DNA from: Erodium maritimum
Taxonomy: Eukaryota; Streptophyta; Magnoliopsida; Geraniales; Geraniaceae
DNA length: 64,000 bases
Direction of reading: 5' to 3'
Assembly (NCBI GenBank): GCA_963921825.1
Contig: OY997590.1
Coordinates: forward strand, 38,271,039 to 38,335,038
Shown here: piece after piece, positions 32,315 through 45,190 of the stretch
Layout: every line of letters begins with the position of its first letter
Position numbering within the stretch: the first letter of the stretch is position 1
Translations under genes and position numbers: made by a program
Notes under the pieces: generated by a model
Databases searched by the model: none
What the model was told of the DNA's origin: nothing
Seen by the model: only the letters and a program-made list of their open reading frames with translations

Positions 32315-32465
32315 AGGTGGTCGGATGGGCTGGACCGGGCAGGTTGGGCCGTGTGGGCTTCGGGCTGGGCTCGGACTAGGTGAATGGGCCGGACGGGCTG
32401 GGTCAGGTTGAATGTTTGGGCTTCAGACCGGGCCTTACTGACTGGGCCGCCGGGCCTGCTCCATT
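32315..32465. other. GC-rich block in the Athila spacer
   Basis: A low-complexity run of gggctgg, gggccgt and gggccgg words. It resembles the GC-rich blocks at 18805-18960 and 21735-21840 in unrelated LTR elements. No ORF of interest. Confidence 0.5.
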
Positions 32466-32483
32466 TTTTTTCTTCTCTTCGCG

Positions 32484-32625
32484 CGGTCACGGGACCGTGA
32501 TCGTAACCGTGGCGACATTCTTCACGGAGCCGTGATGAAGCTCCAGTTTTTCACTTTTCGCTCTGTTTCGTCACGGAGCCGTGATGGCCTCCGTGACGGT
32601 GGTCCTCACGGATCCGTTCCACTGT
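32484..32625. repeat. Second CACGG/CCGTG palindrome cluster in the Athila spacer
   Basis: Contains tcacgggaccgtga, tcacggagccgtga (twice), ccgtgacgg and cacggatccg. The arms are constant and the central two bases vary, as in the other clusters. Confidence 0.8.
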
Positions 32626-32794
32626 AGCATCCCCTTTTGATTGCTCGTTTCCTCTTTTTTTTTCCTCTGACAGTCCTGCACACAAATGCATCCATTAATT
32701 CACGAAAAACAAAGAAAATAAACACAACATAACCTCGGGTTGCCTCCCGAGAAGCGCTTTTGTTTAACGTCGTTAGCTCGACTCAAAGGCGGCT

Positions 32795-33953
32795 TTAGGC
32801 CGCCTCTTCATCCTCATAGTCTGGCTCCTCCAAGTATAGGCACTCCTCTGGTCCCAACGGTCCCCCATAATAATGCTTAATTCGATGTCCATTGACTAAA
32901 AATGGGGGCCGTGTTCCATCACAAATTTCTACCGCCCCTTTTGATAAGACTCGAGTTACTTTATAGGGCCCGCTCCACTTGGACACGAGCTTTCCAGAGA
33001 AGATCTTCAACCGAGAGTTATAGAGAAGGACCCTATCTCCTTCTCTAAACTCCCTTTGCACAATTTTCTTATCATGGGCGATCTTGGTGCGCTCCTTGTA
33101 TAGCTTAGTGCTGAAATAAGAAAGGGACCTAAACTCGTCCAACTCATTAATCTGCATCAACCTCTTTTCAGCACACAGATTAGCATCAAAATTTAAAAAC
33201 TTAAGCGCCCAATATGCTTTATGTTGTAACTCTAACGGTAAGTGACATGACTTCCCATATACCATCTTATACGGTGACATTCCAATAGGGGTTTTATATG
33301 CTGTTCTATATGCCCAAAGTGCATCATCTAACTTTTGTGCCCAATTTTTCCTAGACATATCAACAGTCTTTTCTAAAATACTTTTTAATTCCCTATTGGT
33401 AACTTCCACCTGCCCGCTAGTTTGGGGATGGTAGGGTGTAGCTAAGCGATGGGTGACTCCATATTGATTTAGAAGTTTCCAAAATATTTTATTGCAAAAG
33501 TGTTTCCCACCATCGCTTACTATTGCCCTAGGTGTGCCAAACCGGGAAAAAAATGTGCTTCTTAAGGAAAGCAACTACCGGCTTGACATCATTAGTGGGT
33601 AAGGCTATCGCCTCTACCCATTTAGACACATAATCTACTGCAACTAGTACATATTCCATACCGTTAGATCTAGGGAATGGACCCATGAAATCGATGTTCC
33701 ACACATCGAACAACTCTACCTCTATGGTCACATTCAGAGGCATCTCATGCTTCTTTGATATATTTCCCGTTCTTTGGCACCTGTCACATTGCTCAACAAA
33801 CCGAATAGCATGATGAAATAGGCTAGGCCAATAAAAACCTGATTGAAGTACCTTTTGAGCTGTCCTCTGTGGTCCAAAATGACCTCCTACATCACCCCCG
33901 TGGCATTGATGCAAAATAGCTTCTTGCTCCTCTTCGGGGACACATCTTCTCAC
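32795..33953 (-). pseudogene. Athila integrase (one internal frameshift)
   Basis: The zinc-binding N-terminus is present ([15 protein letters not shown], then CDRCQ). The core has its first Asp in WNIDFMGPF and second in VSDGGKHF, and the Glu in SGQVEVTNREL, so the DDE triad is kept. A frameshift near 33540-33570 separates the first Asp from the other two. The C-terminal domain (KWSGPYKVTRVLSKGAVEI) ends at 32795. There is no chromodomain, as expected for the Athila lineage. A second shift near 33953 separates it from RNase H. Confidence 0.9.
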
Positions 33954-34855
33954 TATTTGATCTGCACAAATTTTAAACAGAAAAGGGTCATCCCAAAAAT
34001 AATTTTTACATCATGTAAGAATTTGTTCTTCTGGTAGGGTTTCATGTTAGGAATTAGAGGACCAGTTGCCAAGTAGTTTGTAAAACTTGCAAACCGCAGG
34101 GCTTCGATGTGCTTTGCCTGGAATAGGTGCTCATCTGGAAACTCCTCATTTATAGGCTTACTAAGCTCTTCATATGGATTCTCAATCCTAGATAGGTGGT
34201 CTGCTATCACATTCTCTACTCCTTTCTTATCCCGTATTTCCAAATCAAATTCTTGTAGAAGTAAGATCCACCTTAGCAATCTAGGCTTAGCATCCTTCTT
34301 GCTAAACAGGTACTTAAGAGCTGCATGGCCAGTGTATACTATAACCTTGGATAAGACAAGATATGGGTGAAATTTGTCACATGCAAATATCACAGCTAAA
34401 AGTTCATTTTCAGTAGTAGTATAATTTAATTGAGCATCATTAAGAACTCTACTAGCATAGTATATGGTATGAAAAACCTTATCTTTCCTTTGTCCTAAAA
34501 CTGCTCCTACCGCTATATCACTAGCATCGCACATCAATTCAAAGGGTAGAGACCAGTCGGGACTGACCATTACAGGTGCATTTACCAATTTTTCTTTTAA
34601 GGTTAAGAAGCTTTTCAAACACGCGTCATCAAAATTAAAAGGGACATATTTTACTAGCAAATTGCATAATGGTTTAGAGATTTCAGAAAATCTCTTTATA
34701 AATCTCCTATAAAACCCTGCATGTCCTAAGAAACTTTTAATTCCTTTTATATTAATAGGTGGAGGCAATTTACCTATTACATCTACTTTGGCCTTATCTA
34801 CCTCAATCCCTTTAGATGAGATTTTATGGCCTAAAACAATTCCCTGTTGTACCAT
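33954..34855 (-). pseudogene. Athila RT C-terminal part and RNase H
   Basis: It opens with the end of RT ([34 protein letters not shown]). RNase H follows: the first Asp is in [16 protein letters not shown], with [14 protein letters not shown], then [11 protein letters not shown] and [20 protein letters not shown] marks its end. The tail of the frame reads into the linker before integrase. It shares the gag and RT frame but is cut off upstream by a TAA at 34892-34894. Confidence 0.9.
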
Positions 34856-34972
34856 AAGATGACATTTTTTCCAATTAAGAATAAGGTTTACTTATTCACA
34901 TCTAGTCAACACTTTATGCAGATTATTTAAACAATCATCAAACGAAGAACCAAACATAGAAAAATCATCCAT

Positions 34973-35521
34973 TTATACTTCAAGGTAATCACCAATCATG
35001 TCATGAAAAATAGCAGTCATGCATCTTTGAAATGTAGCAGGTGCGTTACATAAACCAAACGACATTCTCCTATATGCAAATGTCCCATAAGGGCAAGTTA
35101 AAGTTGTTTTCTCTTGATCCTCGGGAGCTATAGCTATTTGGTTATACCCACTATAACCGTCTAGAAAGCAATAATATTCATGACCAGCTAATTTTTCTAA
35201 CATTTGATCAATAAAAGGCAAGGGAAAATGGTCTTTTCGGGTGGCATCATTTAATTTTCTATAGTCTATACATACTCTCCACCCTGTAACAGTTCTAGTA
35301 GGAATTAGTTCATTCTTATCGTTTGTTACTACCGTCATCCCCCCTTTCTTAGGCACACATTGAATAGGACTAACCCAAGCACTATCAGAGATGGGATAGA
35401 TAATACCTGCATCGAGTAGCTTAATAATTTCCTTTTTTACTACCTCTTGCATTAATGGGTTGAGCCTCCTTTGTGGTTGCACATTTGGTTTGTAGGTATC
35501 TTCCATTAAAATCTTGTGCAT
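34973..35521 (-). pseudogene. Athila reverse transcriptase, N-terminal part
   Basis: Standard RT blocks: [53 protein letters not shown] and MSFGLCNAPATFQRCM. A TAA at 34973-34975 falls immediately before the catalytic MDDF, which is still readable in frame beyond it. A further TAA (34892) follows. RT activity is therefore lost by nonsense mutation although the active-site residues remain. Confidence 0.9.
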
Positions 35522-35530
35522 ACATGTTCA

Positions 35531-35920
35531 CGGGCTGATTCCTCTAATGTCAGCCACTGTCCATCCAAAGGCCTTTTTATGTTCCTTGAGCACCCTCATC
35601 AGCTTTTCCTCTAGTAGAGAAGACAATTCAGAAGAAATTATAACAGGTAATGTATTGTCTTCATTTAAAAACATGTATTTTAAATTATCTGGGAGGGGTT
35701 TTAATTCAAGCTCCGGGGCTTGCTCAACAGAGGGTTTTAGCATAGGCCCTGGCCTCGCCTCCAAGGTGAGACGAGTGTGGGGCATATCCCTCTTTCTTGG
35801 AGGGCATGCCTCCAAGAGATTGACCATCTCTGCTTCCTTATCCTGCACAAGATCGCAAGTGGTTGTGTCCTCATTAATTAAACATGCCAGTAAAGGATCA
35901 TCAGGAATAAAATTTTCCTA
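35531..35920 (-). pseudogene. Athila linker between protease and RT
   Basis: Same frame as gag and RT, lying between two nonsense codons (TAG 35918-35920 and TGA 35528-35530). It contains LKPLPDNLKYMFLNEDNTLP and LLEEKLMRVLKEHKKAFGW, which is the RT-proximal connecting text found in Athila and related Ty3 polyproteins. Confidence 0.8.
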
Positions 35921-38332
35921 CACTACAGAATCAATCAAATCAATCCTATAACAAGTATCATCAATTATAGCATGTTTAAGGGATCTAAAAACATTAAAAA
36001 CCACTTCGTCTTTGCCATATCGGATGGTCAATTTCCCTTGCTCTACATCAATTAGAGCTCGGGCTGTGGCCAAGAATGGTCTTCCTAGGATTAGGGGAAT
36101 TTCATAATCTTCTTGCATGTCCAAGATAACAAAGTCAGCAGGGAAAATAAATTTGTCAACTTTTACCAACACATCTTTCACAATCCCTCTAGGGTACTTA
36201 ATAGATCTATCAGTTAGTTGTAGGGACATAGAAGTTGGTTTTAATTGCTCTTTCAATCCTAACTGCTTAAAAATATTTAAAGGCATCAAATTTATACTAG
36301 CCCCTAAATCACACAAAGCTTTTGCAAATGAAAGGGAACCCATTTCACATGGTATAGTGAAGCTACCTGGGTCTTTCAATTTATGAGGCAGTTTATTCTG
36401 CAAGATAGCAGAACACTCCTCACTTAAATTCACCCTTTCATGCTCTTGGTATTTCCTTTTATTAGATATAATATCCTTCAAGAATTTTGCATAGATAGAC
36501 ATGTTTTTAATTGCATCAAGAAAAGGAATATTAATCTCAAGTTTCCTAAACACATTCAAGAATTTAGCATACTGATCATCATGTTTAGATTTCTTAACAA
36601 TAGAGGGGAAAGGAAGATGTGGAGTCCGGGTTTCTGAATCAACCACGGGCTCCCTTACCTTCTTACCTGTGGAGTGCTCTCTGCTTACTACCTCTATTAA
36701 ATCTTCTTGCTCTTGATCTTGAACTTGTTCTGTAGAGATTTCTGAGGGTAGATCTTTCTCATTCACCTTCTCTTCTGGTTCCACTACCTTACCACTCCTT
36801 GTAGTAATTGCATGTGCATCTTCTCTAGGATTCCTCTCGGTGTCACTAGGTAGGGATCCTGGAGGTCTATAGTTTGCTGTTGTGGCAACTTGTCCTAGCT
36901 GAGTATTTACTGATTTATAGTTGTTATCTGCTTCAGCTTGTTTCCTAAGCAGCTCCCTTATCTGCTGATCTTTTTCCTCCAACCGCTTATGGATTTTCCT
37001 ATTCTCCTTGTCATGTATCCTATTCTTCTCCTCCTGTATCCTATTCTTCTCCTCTTGTACCTGCAGCATTTTTAGAATTAAAGAAGTTGGGTCAGAAGAA
37101 GATTGTTGGTTACTTGGATTTTGCTGAGGTTGAGGATTTCTCTGCTGGCTGGCCTGATTTTGAGGTCTCTGATTGAATCCGGGAGGTGTGGGATTTTGGC
37201 TTCTTTGATTCTGATCTCCTCCCCATTTTAGCTCGAGGCGATCTTTCCAACCCTCATTATAAGTGTTGGAATAAGGATCGTACTTCCTCCCTTGGTTGCC
37301 ATTATGATTCACCCAGTTAGCCTCCTCATGGTCCATTGGACTATGCTGTGGTGGTTGTCCCTGCATGCCTGCCATCATCAGCTTCATTTCTTTCAATTGC
37401 TCCATGACTTGATTTATTTCTGCTGCTGAATTGACTGTAGGCCCTCCAAGTGCTCTTTCCGAATGCCAAGCATTATTGGCCATTATATTATCTAGAATCT
37501 CTTGGCATTCATGTAGAGTGTGTTTGGTGAACGAACCACCAGATGCGGCGTTCAGCTCTGTTTGACTTGGTCTGTTTAACCCTCGGTAGAATGTCTGCAG
37601 CTGCAACCACAACTCTTGTCCATGGTGAGGACACTTCCTCATGAGTCCTTGATATCTCGCCCAAGCTTCTGCTAGTGATTCAAAATTTGATTGAGCAAAA
37701 TTCTGGATCTTGGCTCTGAGCTCCTTAGTCTTCCTGGGCGAGTAGAATCTGGCTAGAAATTTTTGTGATATATCGGCCCATGTTGTGATTGCGTGGTTAG
37801 GCAGGCTTGCAATCCAGTCTGCTGCCTCATCTCTTAGAGTAAACTTGAAGACCCGCAGTTTAATTGCTTCGTCTGTCACTCCATTGTACCTGACAGTAGC
37901 ACAAATCTCATTAAATTTAGTCAGATGTGCAGCAGGATCGGGATCCGTGTTTGGATTCCCGCTAAATGTATGTTGTAGGAGTAATTGGATGGTAGAGGTT
38001 TTAATCTCGAAGGTGTGAGCTTCCACTGGTGGGTGGAGAATGCTCTGATGTAGGTTATTGGTATGAGGTGTTCCATAATCGCAGAGATATCTTGGTGGCT
38101 CCGCGACAGTTATAGGTTCCTCTTGTTGATTTCTTTGGACCACCTGGTTATTCTGCTGTCCACCTCCTTCATTTTGCCAAGTGGCATCAGTGCCATCAGT
38201 TTCCATCGTGTCTGAATTGACACTTCCCTCACCAAGTTTCTTCTTTAAAGCTCTTATCTTCAATTGTTCTGCTTCTCGTAAATCTGTATCACTAAGCAAA
38301 CCACTTGGAGTGGATTTAGATCTTGTGAGCAT
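35921..38332 (-). CDS. Athila gag and aspartic protease
   Basis: An 804-codon open frame from ATG at 38332. Residues about 130-310 form the retrotransposon gag (capsid-like) domain (FKFTLRDEAADWIASLP, WADISQKFLARFY, RYQGLMRKCPHHG). A Gln/Asn-rich stretch follows, then a charged coiled coil (about 425-475). A retroviral-type aspartic protease is near the end, with active-site text LCDLGASINLMP and LILGRPFLATARALID. The usual DT/SG is DLG here, as often in this lineage. No zinc knuckle was spotted. It ends at a TAG that looks like a new nonsense codon, because the frame continues into the pol linker. Confidence 0.9.
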
Positions 38333-38403
38333 AAATTAAAAAGCAAAAATTAAAAGTGAAATAGTCGAAACACAACTTTTATAGAAAGGGTTGGCTCAAT
38401 TGC

Positions 38404-38421
38404 TCCCCGGCAACGGCGCCA
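38404..38421 (-). other. Primer-binding site, tRNA-Asp type
   Basis: On the minus strand tggcgccgttgccgggga, the primer complement characteristic of Athila-type elements, lies just downstream of the 5' LTR after a 6-base gap. Confidence 0.9.
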
Positions 38422-38427
38422 TTAACT

Positions 38428-39900
38428 TGATGCCCTGCGTTTTTAACACAGAAAAGGACACGGCAAGCGTACCGGTCGTCAAGTAGTATTTTTGGAATTT
38501 AAGTTCCGGATTATCGTACCCAAGGGAGCACGAGTCAAGCACGTTCTATATCAAAATCGTTGTCAAGGTATTTCGATGAAATGATGGTTTTGTTTTAAAA
38601 CATTAAAAGTAAACAGTAAGCGAAATGACAATGAACCAGTAATCACAAAGCTTAGAAGAGTTTTAATTCAGAGAAAAAGTAATCTAAAGTTGTGGGTTCA
38701 TAGAGACTGTTTCCAATGCATTTAACTGACGATGAACATTGTGAAGTTGTTCTGATTTTAGGGGCAACGAATTATCTCTCAAACTAGTCCTAACTCCTCA
38801 CGTTGTTTCGGACCCTAATGAAATCTAACCACCCAGCTCTCACGTATCAGGATGTAGGGAGACCCAAAGCATTACGTTCTTTGATAATTTCTAACTTTCG
38901 GTTTGAACCCTATGGTTATTGCAAACGTGTTAACCTAGCTATCACTAGTCTAGATTTAAACCCAATTTGTATAAGATTTCTGACCTAATTACAACCCACC
39001 TCTCACGAGTGTCAGATTGCAATTCCCACCTTCTATCAGGCCTACCTGGGAGATAGAGCATTAAGTTCAAATCTAATACAAACCCTAAATCAAATCATTC
39101 TACACAATCCTCATTCATACAATCAACACATTGGAAAACAAATCTCTAATCCCCAATAACCCTAGATTATGGGGTTTTAGCTACTCATGAGCAAGGAAGA
39201 AGAAAACACCATTGATGAACATAGACAAAGCTTCATAATTGAACAAAGTAGAGAAATACAATACCCAATATTTGATTACAATGATGTTCTTCAAGTGGAA
39301 ATCCTCTCCTAAAGCTTGCTCTCAACTCTCCTCTCTTCCTAGCTCTCAAAATTACAAGTTCGATCTATTCCAAGGCTGAATTTTGGGTTAAATAGGGTAA
39401 AAATCGAATCTGAAACGGATTAGGGAAGACAGTCTGCGCGCGCGTCACGGCTCCTTGATGGGACCCGTCACGGATCTTGTCACGGCTCCTTGATGGATCA
39501 GAGAGTTTTTGGCCGTTTTTGATCTCCGTCACGGCTCCTTGATGAGACCCGTCACGGATTATGTCACGGCTCCTTGGTGGAGCAAATAGTTTTGGATGGT
39601 CTTGGGCCCTTAACAAAAGTTGTAGATCTCTGAATTCCCTTCGATTTGACATAAAATTCAAGGCAATCAGAGTTTTTATGAAGAAGTTATGCCCTTCGCA
39701 AGATCATCCAACTTCTAAAACTCCTAAAACCGGATTTTCCTCTATTTTAGCCATTTTTTCGATCAAATCACCTACAAAACATAATCAGAGACAGAACACG
39801 AGTAACAAGAGAAATACGGTCCAAATTATACAATCCCGGGACTAAAATGCTCAAGAATGTGGGCTAAATACATCTCGAATCGATGCAATTTATGTCCACA
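38428..39900 (-). repeat. 5' LTR of the Athila-type element
   Basis: On the minus strand it begins TGTGGACATAAATTGC at 39900 and ends at about 38428, close to the primer site (1473 bases). It carries the palindrome cluster at 39439-39580. The outer end is well marked by return of the interrupted LTR at 39901, while the inner end is inferred. No matching 3' LTR exists in the window. Confidence 0.8.
39439..39580. repeat. CACGG palindrome-derived repeats in the Athila LTR
   Basis: Four copies of tcacggctccttg (a variant of tcacggctccgtg) alternate with cccgtcacgga. Spacers ggatcagagagtttttggcc match those of the Tekay leader cluster at 9233-9252. The same change in all copies indicates amplification of one altered unit. 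Confidence 0.75.
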
Positions 39901-40441
39901 TCAGAGTCATACTAAGAACACATGGTTACATCCTTCCTTGCTCATGAAGGATCAACTTGACGAAGCATACATATAGTGGCTATTCCAACCTATGAGGTGC
40001 CAAGCATGCATGGAGTGTAATAGCTTCTTACTAATCATTTTGTTTAAGTAGGATGTGTCCAAAAATTGTTACTTCATACATTCAAGTTTTTGCCTCACAG
40101 TTTGTATGAATATGAAGATATTATGAATAGTCAAGTGTTCACTTTCTCGTACACACATTGCTTACTTCAATATCTTGCATAAATTCTTTATCGTCTTCTA
40201 CTTACCGACTTGCTCTTAGGCTTACTTGGGTCATGTCGGACAAATTAGCTTTGAACCAAAGTGCCTACGTATCAAGTCCACTATCAATACGTTACAAGTC
40301 GAGAACGTCCACGCATTGGATCGAATTGATGTCTAATTCCATTGCGCATCAATCCAAATGAATTAGTTTAGATATGATCAGTCCAAGTGTCGGGCAATCC
40401 GAGGGGCTCAGATTCAAGAAGAGAACTCTTAGTCCGTTACA
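39901..40441 (+). repeat. Right part of the gypsy LTR split by the Athila-type element
   Basis: Continues from 30442. Up to 40179 it matches the inverted copy at 48059-48470; beyond that the two differ. It ends ccgttaca at 40441, followed by tggtatcgaagc (40444-40455), a 10-of-12 match to the tRNA-Met primer site. It is therefore the 5' LTR of a plus-strand element. Confidence 0.65.
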
Positions 40442-41562
40442 AGTGGTATCGAAGCGGTACAACCAGCGTGCCATATAACCAAAGGGAGATCAACGAGTCG
40501 CCAAAAACATGTCAAGAACCCACACTGAATAATCATTATCTTTGCAGGGGTGAAAAAAATCAAGAAGTCAAGGAAACAAAGCTTTTGTGTTGAATACATG
40601 AGCAAAGTAAGGGAGGCAAAGAAGGGGTGGATCCTATCGATCAACGCGCAACCGAGACACATCCTTTTAGTCCAGTTTGTGGTACCGAACAAGCGTATAC
40701 GGGTCTTCTCGGACGAACAATACCCGAGCCCAAGGCGTACCGAGTAATTGGGTCAAGTCGGATTTCCCGAGCCCAAGTGCCTCATACTGATTAAATGTGT
40801 GGTTCTCGTTGGTTCCGAATGACCGTTTTTGACACGAGTTCCAGAGGCACGACCGTCGTGTGTACGACTATGCTTTTGTATGTGTACGATGGGTGGAATG
40901 AGATGGAGTATGCCTAATGACGAAAGTAATCCTAGGCCCGTTCAAGGCAAGGCCGAGTCCGCTGCCATAGTGCTGCCTTGCCGGATGTTTGAGTCATCCG
41001 CACGTCCGCGAAAGGAGAGTCGAGAGCAAAATATCAACGTCTTCAAATGGACCACGTTGTTCAAGGAGTTGTTGGAGTATAGGATGTTCTACGTTAACAT
41101 GGAGGAAAACAAAATTTTAGCAAACTTTTGTCAGTAACCTATACGAATAACCTAGATCACATAATCATACAATTTCTAATCTATGCATTATTTAATAAAG
41201 ACTACCTCGGATTCGGCTACTTTGAAATTAACTGGTACGAGGTGGGGACCTTTGGTAGTGTTTGTATAGGCGCCCAACTAGACCCGATAATATCTCTTCA
41301 ACGAAGCCTCGCAACTCTCCACTATGCTTGGCCAAAAATCACAAGTGAGTGATTATCTTGTTGTCTTATATTTTGGTTAGCTCTCTACTCATGTATTTAT
41401 AGGTGTTAGTATTACTTAAATCCCAAGTCAAATAGGAACAGGAAACTTCGAACAAGTCCAACAAGTTCTCCATGTTTTCTAGACTTTCAAGAAATAGTAT
41501 TTCCTATTTTAATCATATTGAAACAATTAAATGGCTAAAATTATATCAAATAATTGACTTGG
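40442..41562 (+). other. Degraded interior after the gypsy LTR, no domain recognised
   Basis: It begins at the primer-like site, then holds short open stretches (for example around 40550-40745 and 40829-41137) without recognisable gag or pol motifs. The last 200 bases are AT-rich and resemble the copia-type LTR sequence that continues at 46284, so a boundary between two old elements probably lies near 41.3 kb. Confidence 0.35.
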
Positions 41563-42082
41563 TGATGAGCATAAATGTGTCCTACTTAATTAGACTATTT
41601 TCCTATATTTTTACGTTGTTTTTGCTTCGTTTTTATATTTTTAGCTTTACTTAATAAATGCGCAAAAATTCGTTCATTGTCGATATTTTTCAAATGTGTC
41701 GCTTAAGAACAAGGTCAATCAGAGCACATGTGAAGCGGGAACGAGCGTTTGAAGCGATAAATTAAAAATGCAACAAAAGCCAACACCTACATTACTCTGG
41801 TATGGCGAAGTCTACGGATGGACCGTGCATCGCGCTCCTTCAGCCTTTTTATCTGCTTACCAATGCGTCAGACCATATTAGACCGTTGATCTGTTCACCC
41901 TGATTTCTGCTCCAGTCCGTTGGATTATTGACCGTTGACTCTGGCTCGATCTAACGACTTGGGAAGTCGGTTGTTGGCTCTTACCATGTGCATGTCCGCA
42001 ACCGATAAATTTCAAAACTCATCCTTATCCACCTTATCCTCCAACTCACGCACTATATATAAAAAGAGTTATACTCGAACAA

Positions 42083-42108
42083 TTTTTTTTTTTTGGGGGG
42101 GGGGGGGG
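42083..42108 (+). repeat. Homopolymer pair T12-G14
   Basis: Twelve Ts and fourteen Gs followed by caggggggatt, in the solo LTR. Length is likely to be unstable and error-prone. Confidence 0.85.
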
Positions 42109-43547
42109 CAGGGGGGATTTAATTACAATAATTTTTATTTTTTCTCTTTTTTTTCTTCTTCTCTCTCAAGCTTCTTGCTTATTCTTCATTCTAGAACAAA
42201 TTTCTACCACTTAAGGTCATAGCTAAAACGATCCAAGGAGGTTTCAAGCATCCATAAGCTTCCCACCATCTCCAACTTCTCCATTTTTATGGGATGAAGC
42301 TTTGGAGAGTTAGAGATGGTGGGTTTACAAGCTAGAGGAGTTTTTGATTGGGTTTCTCAACCCAATCCCGGTTGTAATCTCCACTATTCTCTAGTTTTGT
42401 TGAAAAATAGGATTTTTGGTATGCTTGAGTAGGATTTGGAATCCATGACCTTGGATTTTAATCTTTGGTCATGGGTGTTGTGTAAATGTTAATTTCCTTT
42501 AAATTGATGCATGAGTTTATGGTTAATTTGAGTTTGGTGATGTTATGATCCACTTGCTTTTATGGGTATTTGTCTATATTTAAGCTAAATTATGTTCAAG
42601 CATGATTTTCTTACTTTTTGTTCGAACTTTCATGATTTTAAAACCCAATTTTATTGTATCATGATTCGATACTCTATTTAGTTCTACTTGATTTTCGGTG
42701 TTCATCGTTACTGATAGCATTCGGGAATTAGGAAGTGAACTAGGTGTAGCTATCTCTACTTGTGGTAGTTGGTAGCGAGATTGACAAGCATTTTTTGTTG
42801 TTATCTCTTGTTCGAGGATTGATCGAGCTTTACTCAAGACCATAGAATTACACCTTATTATTATTGCTTTCCGATGATTGGTGGTATGCATATCGGTCCG
42901 GGACAATGGTCTTGTGCCCTCTCCACGTGACTAGTATGTGGTTGATTTCATGATATTGCATACATAGGAACTTAAGTGTTCTAAGACCATAAGGAAAGCA
43001 TTATTAGATTTCAAAATCACCATCAAGTCGCGCAGGCCCTAGTTGAACGCGCGCCCACGCGCCGGCTTCATCCACCTCGTCTCCGCCTCACGCAGCACAC
43101 CAGTCGCCTCGCCTCCGGCACGCTCATCTCCGGCTTGGTGTCTCCGACCGGACGGACCTGCTCAGTGGTCTCAGTTGGTGATCGAAGGCTGGCAATGGTG
43201 TGGAGCGATCTGGCCGGTGTGTGTCGCAAGTTTCTTCTCCGGTGAGCCGCGTCAGGGGACACAAAAGGAGGAGCGACTTTGTTTAAGTGAATCCGATCTG
43301 GTCCTTCTGTCCGGAATTTATCGAGGTGCAGCGGCAGTAGAGGTCGAGCTGTGGGCGTCCATTGTGGTGCGGTTCTCTGCAGGAATATTTCGGCTTCGAA
43401 AACGTCTAGGGTTTTGTTTCAGAGATCGGCGTGATCGTCTCCTCGGCGACCATTCCGGTGACTGATCGTGTTACGAACCCTCGACGACATATGTTGTTAA
43501 ACGACGCGGTATTGTGGATACACCGTTCGGCGCAAAAGGAACGATCT

Positions 43548-45190
43548 ATGGCGAAATCGAGTGCTCCAGTTTATTATGAGAGGTTGGTGGAGGGAAAGGT
43601 CGTTAAGGTTCCGAAGGTTACCTCCATAGTTTGCAGACTGGAGGAATCGGTTAGGGATGCATCGGACCTCTCAAGTGGGCGTCATATCACGCTTCGGTCG
43701 GACTCGGAAGGGCGACAGAATGTTCATTCTACTGGAGGGGGTCTGGGGTCGCTAGCACATCCAGATAGCTTCATCTCAGATCAGCAGGCCCCAGGGGGGA
43801 CGAAGAAGGATCCATGCAAACTCTTCCTGTGCAATCTTCCCCCAGCAACATCGAGAGCCAAGCTGCGTGATTGGCCGGGTGAAATTACACCAGTGTCCAG
43901 GGTGTTTGTATGCAAAAGGAAGAATCCCGGGGGCAGGTTCTTCGGTTTTGTAACAACCAAGTCTAAGGAAGAAGCTGACATTTTACTGAAAGCTTGCAAT
44001 GGTTACGTGTGGGAAGGTTATAAGCTTTTCATGTCGATGGCTTGGCCGGAGAGATTGTCTAAGAGACTGGGACGTCAAGTCGGTTCTCAAATCCGCCCCA
44101 ATCGGGTTTGGAAACCAAAGAAAACAGAGTCTACACTACCGAATAGCTTGGGTCCGACCTCTAAGACTCCTGAAGCCACACAGCTGATTCGGGGCTCCTT
44201 TTCCCAGTATTTATCGCCTTGGGTGACTACTAGCGTCTTGGGTATAGCTAAGGATGAGATGTCAATTAAAGACATGCGTGAATTACTCAATAGTGAAGAG
44301 GCGGACCTGCAATTCCGATACCTGGGCAATAGAATATTTTTGTTTCTGTCCTCTGATCAAGACACGCTGTTTGATGTTTTGAATTCGAAGTGGAGATGGT
44401 GTTCAGAGGCGTTCCTGATGTTTGATAGAGCTCAGGATTGGCTAAGTAGAGCGGGAGGTTTTGCTTGGTGGAAACGGGTTTGCCGATTTCGAGTTGGTGT
44501 ATGCAGACTTTTAAAGATATCGGTGACGCCTGTGGGGCTTTTTTGTTAGCACTGAGAGATGAGACGACATCTTCTTTTGATTGCAACTTCTTCTTATTAC
44601 ACTCCACTTTGGAGGAGTCTATTTCAAACCGGGTTTTGGAGTTGGGAGGCACAATGTATCAGGTGTGTCTGACAAAAATAGCATCGTCTGAAATAGGAGA
44701 GATTGAAACCAAGGCAGATTACAGAGGTGCGTTGATGGCAAAGGCAAGCAGCCCGCATCAGCCAGCCACGGGGAAGGGCAAGGCAAGTCTGCGTTTCTCT
44801 ACGCTGGTAAGTAAAGTCTCTAAATCCTCTTTTTCGAGCCCGCATGAATCTTGGCGTGGGGCTCAAGCTTCTCGGGCTAGGGTTTCGGCCAAAGAATTTT
44901 TACAGCCGAGTAGACCCAGTGGTGTCTTCCGTTCCTATACTGCTCGTAAACTTCCGATTGACAAAGAGTTAGCAGATAGAGAAAGAAAATGGAGTTTGAT
45001 CAAGGCAAGCCAAAAACTTCTAGTAGGACACCCAGAGGCTGCAGATCAAATAGAAGCACTTGACTTTGAGCTAGGAGACTCAGTGGACCCTGAGTTTCAA
45101 GATGAGTCTGAGGACCAGCAATCTAGTGGCGGGGAAGAAGTGGGAGACTCCCTCCCTTCTTCCTTACCTCTCAAATCAGAAGTATGGTGA
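43548..45190 (+). pseudogene. LINE ORF1, RRM-type RNA-binding protein, one frameshift
   Basis: The likely start is ATG 43548 (MAKSSAPVYYERLVEGKV). An RRM-like domain lies at about 43795-44040 (CKLFLCNLPPATSRAKL; RNP1-like GRFFGFVTT). A frame change near 44460 leads into the second conserved part (ETGLPISSWCMQTFKDIG), as in plant L1 ORF1 proteins, whose second half often carries a DUF4283-like fold. The remainder (44700-45190) is Ser-rich and then acidic, without a visible zinc knuckle. ORF1 would coat the element RNA. Its stop overlaps the ORF2 start. Confidence 0.75.

Larger units (their letters stand above)
30443..39900 (-). mobile_element. Athila-type Ty3 retrotransposon lacking its 3' LTR
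   Basis: On the minus strand the order is 5' LTR (39900-38428), tRNA-Asp-type primer site, gag and protease, RT, RNase H, integrase, a spacer, and an Athila ORF1/env-like gene running almost to the left edge. The expected 3' LTR is absent, because the flanking LTR resumes directly after the env-like stop. gag-pol was one frame and now has four nonsense codons and two frameshifts, so the copy is dead. Right flank tcaga (39901-39905) and left flank tcatg (30438-30442) do not form a convincing duplication, which fits a deletion at the left end. Confidence 0.9.

Noticed and set aside
43068-43262. Minus-strand Arg/Ser-rich frame at the LINE start
   Set aside because: Antisense of the GC-rich LINE leader. 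No support.
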